Of a stretch of 64,000 nt of DNA, positions 59,537 through 64,000 are shown piece by piece. The notes under the pieces were generated by a model. That model saw nothing but the letters and a program-made list of their open reading frames with translations, did not search any database and was not told the origin of the DNA. Position numbers and translations under genes: made by a program. Source of the DNA: CAYZTY01 sp964444665 (GTDB taxonomy: Bacteria > Planctomycetota > Phycisphaerae > Sedimentisphaerales > CAYZTY01); the NCBI GenBank assembly GCA_964444665.1, contig CAYUIE010000010.1, positions 62,001 through 126,000 on the forward strand, read 5' to 3'. Numbering within the stretch: the stretch's first letter is position 1; each line of letters opens with the position of its first letter.

Positions 59537-62500
59537 ATGTCAGCAAAAAAGTTTTTCTTTATCATCTCATCTCTAATTTTCCCAATCAGTAGCATTTATG
59601 TAACAGCAATGGCGTCAAAACAAACTGAAATCGAAAAGGCAATCGAGGATGATATCGCCTGGTATGCAGCTCAACAAAATCTGCCTGAGAGATATCCTAT
59701 CATGTCGGGTATTATAGATGCCGATTCTAATTCCCCCTGGGTTACAGTCATTGATAGAGATGGCTCTGATGGCGGACATCTGACCGTACAAGCCGACCTG
59801 AGTGTAGTCGAAGAATACACTGTTTATCTCGGCACACAAGGGGGAGGCATGGGAGACTTAGCTGACTTAGAACCTAATGACGTATTTATTGAATGGGATG
59901 AAGACCCTAATCACGGCAGCAATCACGACTTTAGTTTTGACGGGGACTATATTGAGGAAACTCCTTCTTATATTCAGATTTCAGGTGTAAATACTACTAA
60001 CTGGACTGCTTACAGAGTATTAAGCAATGGTACCTTAATAAAAACAATTGATACTTTTAATGAGCTTGACGCCATCCTTTTTCCCGGCCCATTGCTCTTC
60101 GAAAAGGTTGATGATATAGATAATGGCGATTGTGTAAAGCCGGGCGACGAGATAACGTACACTATTTGTTACAGCTATCCCATTGAGTGCAATGACCTGA
60201 TTCATCCAAATATAAGATATGTAAACATCATCGACCATCTGCCGGATGAGGTAGATTATGTATCGTCCTGGCCCCCGGGAGATTACAACGACACTGACCA
60301 TACTGTTACCTGGTCCATCGGAACAATTTCACCCGGAGACGCAAACTGTTTTACGCTCACGGTCGAGGTCAAACACCCTGAGCCGGGCAGCACAATCACT
60401 AACTTTTGCGAATTGAATGGTGACTCCATCTACCTGACCGACTATGAAAACACTCCCGTATGTATTCCAACACTCACAAAGGATGACAACATAGCCGATA
60501 TGAACTGCCCTGTGCCTCCTGATGCTGAAATAACTTATAGCATCTGCTATGCTGCTGACGGATACGTCGATACGAATGTCGTCATTACCGACTTCCTGCC
60601 GAATAAAGTGGACTATATTTCATCAGACCCCTGTGGAGCCCATAATGATAGTAACAACACAGTTACCTGGGATATTGGCACACTGGGCCCTAATGATTCG
60701 GATTGTCTTGAATTAATAGTCCAAATCAATGATAACGCTAAGCCGGGTGAACCGTTTGGAAACTGCTGTGAAATGACAGGGGACCGTTTAACCAGCCCCT
60801 TGTCCGCTTACGAGCAGACCACTATGGGCGTAATTTATGTAGACAAAGACGCTAACGGCACAAACAAAGGCACCTCCTGGCAGGATGCCTATAACTACCT
60901 GCAGGATGCCCTCGATAATCTACAACAGTGCAGCTATAGCGAAATCTGGGTGGCTGAGGGGAATTATATGCCGGACCGGAACTCCGCCAATCCTGACGGC
61001 ACCGGCGACCGAGCAGACACATTCCAGCTTATCAGCGGCATTGTAATCAAAGGCGGCTATGCCGGATATGATGCAAATGACCCTAATAATGACCCCGATG
61101 AACGAGATATTCACAAATACGAAACCATCCTCAGCGGTGATATCGACATCGAAGGCGACGACAGCGACAATAGCTATCACGTAGTAACCGGCAGCGGTAC
61201 TGAACCGAACGCCGTGCTTGAAGGCTTTACCATTAAAGGCGGAAATGCAGCAGACTGGTCTTCCCCACAAAATGACGGCGGCGGGATGTTAAATGAGTCT
61301 GGCAGCCCGACCGTAATTAACTGCACTTTCAGCGATAACTCAGCGGATGACTACGGCGGCGGGATGTACAATTACATCGGCAGCCCGACCGTAATCAACT
61401 GCACGTTCAGCGGAAACTCAGCGGATGACTACGGCGGCGGGATGTATAATAGTGGCAACTCCTTAAATATCACCAACTGCAACTTCAGCGGAAACTCAGC
61501 AGATTATGGCGGCGGGATGTACAATGAAGGAAGCAGCCTAACGGTGACTAAATGTACGTTTAGCGGAAACTCAGCACACGCCGGTGGATACGTCGGCGGG
61601 GGTGGTGGGATGTACAACGAAGGCAGCGACCCGAACATCATCAACTGCACGTTTATTGGAAACTCAGCGGATAACTACGGCGGTGGGATGTACAATGGCA
61701 GTAGCGAACCAAATATCATAAACTGTACGTTCGGCGGAAACTCGGCGGATAACTACGGCGGTGGGATGTATAATGTTTATAGCTACTCGACAATTACCAA
61801 CTGCATATTCAGCGAAAACCAAGCAGGCGCCGGTGGTGGTATGTACAATTCCTCCGACGAGCCGATTATAACCAATTGCCTCTTCAACAAAAACTCGGCA
61901 GGTACCGGTGGCGGTATATGTGGTGGTAGCCCGAAAGTTACCAATTGTACTTTCAATGGAAACTATGCCACTGGGAATCCTCCATACAGCGGTGGTGGAA
62001 TACACGGCTCCCCGAAAGTCACAAATTGTATACTGTGGAGTAATTCGCCTGATCAGATTGAAGGCATCGCCTTAGTTGCCTATAGCAATATCCAGGGTGG
62101 TTGGGAAGGCGAAGGTGAAAATAATATTAATGCCGACCCGTGCTTTGTCGATGTTGACAGCGGTAACTATCGCCTTTCGTGGAATTCGCCCAGCATAGAT
62201 GCCGGTAACAACCGCGAGGTTCCTCGTGATACATTCGATATAGACGGCGACGTTAATACACACGAGCGGATTCCAACCGACCTCGACGGCCTGCCTCGAT
62301 TCATAGATAGCCTGTTTACGGCCGATACCGGCAACTGCATACCACCTTTCGTGGATATGGGCGCTTATGAGTTTCGTATTGTCCTGCTCAATAAGGTCGA
62401 TGTAAATGAGCCCAACTGTGCCGGCCCGAACGATGAAATCACTTACATAATCGATTGCAATTATCCCGCCGGACCGAACCGGCCGGATATTTATGATGTA

Positions 62501-64000
62501 AATATTATTGACTACCTGCCAAGTGAAGTAAATTATATCTCGGCTTCAGACAATGGCGCTTACGATTCCAATTACCACACCGTCACCTGGAACATCGGGA
62601 CGCTCGAGCCGGGAGATACGAGTACTGTTACACTGACAGTCAAGGTAAAAGGGGACGCTGGGCCGTGCAGCAAAATCAGTAATTGCTGCATGATAAAAAG
62701 CGGCAAGGTGGTCTTAAACGCAACAGGCCCTTGTGAAGTACCACCATCGGCGACAAGCTGCGAGCAGCTTCAAGACTGCGGGTGGGTCTGGCCCGGCGAC
62801 TTCAACGGCGATTGTCATGTGAATTTTGAGGACCTTGCCAAAATGTTTGATGACTGGTTGCGATGCATCGAACCGACCGATGCCAATTGTGAGAAACCCT
62901 GGCTGAATGGTGGTCCGCCTGAGCTCGCTGTCGCTTATGAAGTGATTAATATTGATTTAAACGGCAGCGCATCCGACCCCTGCTATTTTGGAAAAGGACC
63001 TGTTGGAAATCCGGATTGGGCTATCATTAAGCATTGGAACGGCTATTACCTGGGCGAAGGCGAACTGATGCCATCAACCAGATGTGAGAATATCGGCGTA
63101 CCCGGAAGCGCTGCAACCTACGCAAAGGCCGTCTTCATTGCCGACCCTAATGTACATAGATACCTCTCAGGAGGGCCGGGCGACTTACTCGGTGACGGCT
63201 TCACAAAACAAGGCGGGCAGTTTGACCTTAACCTGTTTATGTGGGGAAACTGGGCCTACGGAGGCCTCTTCGACGTTTATGTTATGGCCAGTGCGCCCGG
63301 AAGCTTTTCAATCCGAGATGGCAAGGGAACCATTCACGGACCAAGCAACCTGACCGGGGTAGGCGACGAGAATAACTGGGCCGAGGGCCAAAATTACGTT
63401 AAGTTTACCGATGTCTGGATTGGCGGCACCGATACACGTGATGCCAATGGACCGAAAGCCGAATACCTCCAAAATAATGAATACCTAACCGACCCCAACT
63501 GCGCCGTTCTAAGCTACAGCAACCGGATTAACGGTATCCAACTCGCAAGTGTAAAAAGAAAAGTGCGCATGTCTGGTTATTATTTACCTACTCCTGCGAA
63601 CGACCCCTGCGTTGTAGCAATAGCATCACCGGGTGCGTTACGCAGAGCAGTAAAAGGTCAATGGCCGGTAGAAACGCCTTTGGCTGTGATTAAATTGACA
63701 GGCACCTCCAATCGCACAAATCTGCTTTGCGGTGATTACGACGCTTATTACGAAACGAACTTGCGCGGAGGCGAATACGACAAAGACGGGCCTGATGCTA
63801 TGTGGGCTACCGGGGATAGCCCCTTGAAGGACTATGTTGACCAGGATTGGGTTGCCGACGGTTATATGTCTTATGTCGACAGTGGCGAGTGGATGGAATA
63901 TGACCTTATTGCTACTACAGCTACCAAAGCTTTTTACACGGTAAGGGCGCTCGTTAACTGCTGGTGGGGCGCAGCCAAAATCGGAGTCTACGTTGATAAA
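59537..64000 (+). CDS. Giant secreted DUF11 / Pmp-like beta-helix protein, 3' end beyond window
   Basis: Open for 1,488 codons to the window edge with no stop, so incomplete at the C-terminus. Signal peptide about 1-25. DUF11 domains lie at about 185-305 and 310-428. Next comes a right-handed beta-helix region (about 430-930), with about ten Pmp-like repeats of 25-27 residues around GGGMYN and NCTFSGNSA. A third DUF11 is at about 945-1050. A dockerin-like segment follows at about 1083-1108 (WPGDFNGDCHVNFEDLAKMF), then a beta-rich part. The last 50 residues (DSGEWMEYDL, AFYTVRALVNCWWG) begin a CBM6-like carbohydrate-binding domain. The Shine-Dalgarno is AAGGAGG. It is probably a cell-surface or secreted polysaccharide-interacting protein. 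Confidence 0.88.
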   Translation, partial: MSAKKFFFIISSLIFPISSIYVTAMASKQTEIEKAIEDDIAWYAAQQNLPERYPIMSGIIDADSNSPWVTVIDRDGSDGGHLTVQADLSVVEEYTVYLGTQGGGMGDLADLEPNDVFIEWDEDPNHGSNHDFSFDGDYIEETPSYIQISGVNTTNWTAYRVLSNGTLIKTIDTFNELDAILFPGPLLFEKVDDIDNGDCVKPGDEITYTICYSYPIECNDLIHPNIRYVNIIDHLPDEVDYVSSWPPGDYNDTDHTVTWSIGTISPGDANCFTLTVEVKHPEPGSTITNFCELNGDSIYLTDYENTPVCIPTLTKDDNIADMNCPVPPDAEITYSICYAADGYVDTNVVITDFLPNKVDYISSDPCGAHNDSNNTVTWDIGTLGPNDSDCLELIVQINDNAKPGEPFGNCCEMTGDRLTSPLSAYEQTTMGVIYVDKDANGTNKGTSWQDAYNYLQDALDNLQQCSYSEIWVAEGNYMPDRNSANPDGTGDRADTFQLISGIVIKGGYAGYDANDPNNDPDERDIHKYETILSGDIDIEGDDSDNSYHVVTGSGTEPNAVLEGFTIKGGNAADWSSPQNDGGGMLNESGSPTVINCTFSDNSADDYGGGMYNYIGSPTVINCTFSGNSADDYGGGMYNSGNSLNITNCNFSGNSADYGGGMYNEGSSLTVTKCTFSGNSAHAGGYVGGGGGMYNEGSDPNIINCTFIGNSADNYGGGMYNGSSEPNIINCTFGGNSADNYGGGMYNVYSYSTITNCIFSENQAGAGGGMYNSSDEPIITNCLFNKNSAGTGGGICGGSPKVTNCTFNGNYATGNPPYSGGGIHGSPKVTNCILWSNSPDQIEGIALVAYSNIQGGWEGEGENNINADPCFVDVDSGNYRLSWNSPSIDAGNNREVPRDTFDIDGDVNTHERIPTDLDGLPRFIDSLFTADTGNCIPPFVDMGAYEFRIVLLNKVDVNEPNCAGPNDEITYIIDCNYPAGPNRPDIYDVNIIDYLPSEVNYISASDNGAYDSNYHTVTWNIGTLEPGDTSTVTLTVKVKGDAGPCSKISNCCMIKSGKVVLNATGPCEVPPSATSCEQLQDCGWVWPGDFNGDCHVNFEDLAKMFDDWLRCIEPTDANCEKPWLNGGPPELAVAYEVINIDLNGSASDPCYFGKGPVGNPDWAIIKHWNGYYLGEGELMPSTRCENIGVPGSAATYAKAVFIADPNVHRYLSGGPGDLLGDGFTKQGGQFDLNLFMWGNWAYGGLFDVYVMASAPGSFSIRDGKGTIHGPSNLTGVGDENNWAEGQNYVKFTDVWIGGTDTRDANGPKAEYLQNNEYLTDPNCAVLSYSNRINGIQLASVKRKVRMSGYYLPTPANDPCVVAIASPGALRRAVKGQWPVETPLAVIKLTGTSNRTNLLCGDYDAYYETNLRGGEYDKDGPDAMWATGDSPLKDYVDQDWVADGYMSYVDSGEWMEYDLIATTATKAFYTVRALVNCWWGAAKIGVYVDK

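Overview
The window reads as chromosomal DNA of a planctomycete, most likely class Phycisphaerae (Sedimentisphaerales-like). I infer this from three secreted proteins with short EF-hand, dockerin-like C-terminal modules, from DUF11 plus polymorphic beta-helix secreted proteins, and from a PadR regulator paired with a HAAS-domain membrane protein. Base composition looks moderate. There is no prophage, CRISPR array or rRNA operon. No database search was possible; family calls rest on motifs read in the translations.

Layout. 0-6.8 kb (minus strand): a compatible-solute locus with an OtsA-OtsB fusion, a TreT-like glycosyltransferase, an MscS channel, a trehalose/maltose-type binding lipoprotein and an ABC permease that is the last complete gene at the left edge. 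7.0-7.3 kb: a structured RNA with its own promoter and terminator, probably 6S RNA. 7.5-11.7 kb: glycogen phosphorylase, a lone PTS EIIA protein and a corrinoid-binding protein. 12.2-16.8 kb: mlaE-mlaF and a GlcD/GlcF-type FAD/Fe-S dehydrogenase in a tight operon. 16.9-22.5 kb (minus strand): ffs (SRP RNA), dnaX, recR and rpoN. The dnaX-recR junction is invaded by a RAYT transposase, an unknown gene and three REP-like palindromes. dnaX carries a classical slippage signal. 22.6-26.3 kb: ferredoxin, proC, flavin reductase, and an orphan gene with an attC-like palindrome just past its stop. 26.3-28.3 kb: an APC permease fused to an EIIA domain.

28.4-35.1 kb: the complete NiFe-hydrogenase maturation set hypF and hypCDEAB, without hydrogenase structural genes and split by an AT-rich membrane-protein gene. 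35.2-41.4 kb: padR with twin palindromic operators, its HAAS partner, an ASCH protein, rmuC, a PanE-like reductase, a TlpA-like thioredoxin and rpmA. 41.6-47.2 kb: L-arabinose use: araB, araD, a GH51 arabinofuranosidase lipoprotein and a FucI/AraA-fold isomerase that probably supplies the missing isomerase step.

47.3-56.1 kb: a secreted dockerin-like protein, tRNA-Pro(UGG), then ilvB-ilvN and ilvC with an unrelated secreted GEVED/GLUG-type protein between them. 56.4-58.8 kb (minus strand): nrdR with a promoter containing an NrdR-box-like site, a stand-alone ATP-cone protein, an Rrf2 regulator and a MazG-like hydrolase. 59.5-64 kb: a secreted giant (at least 1,488 residues) that runs off the right edge.

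Together the genes suggest a fermentative, polysaccharide-degrading, osmotically challenged bacterium: glycogen and trehalose for storage and osmoprotection, arabinan use, and hydrogenase maturation for H2 metabolism.
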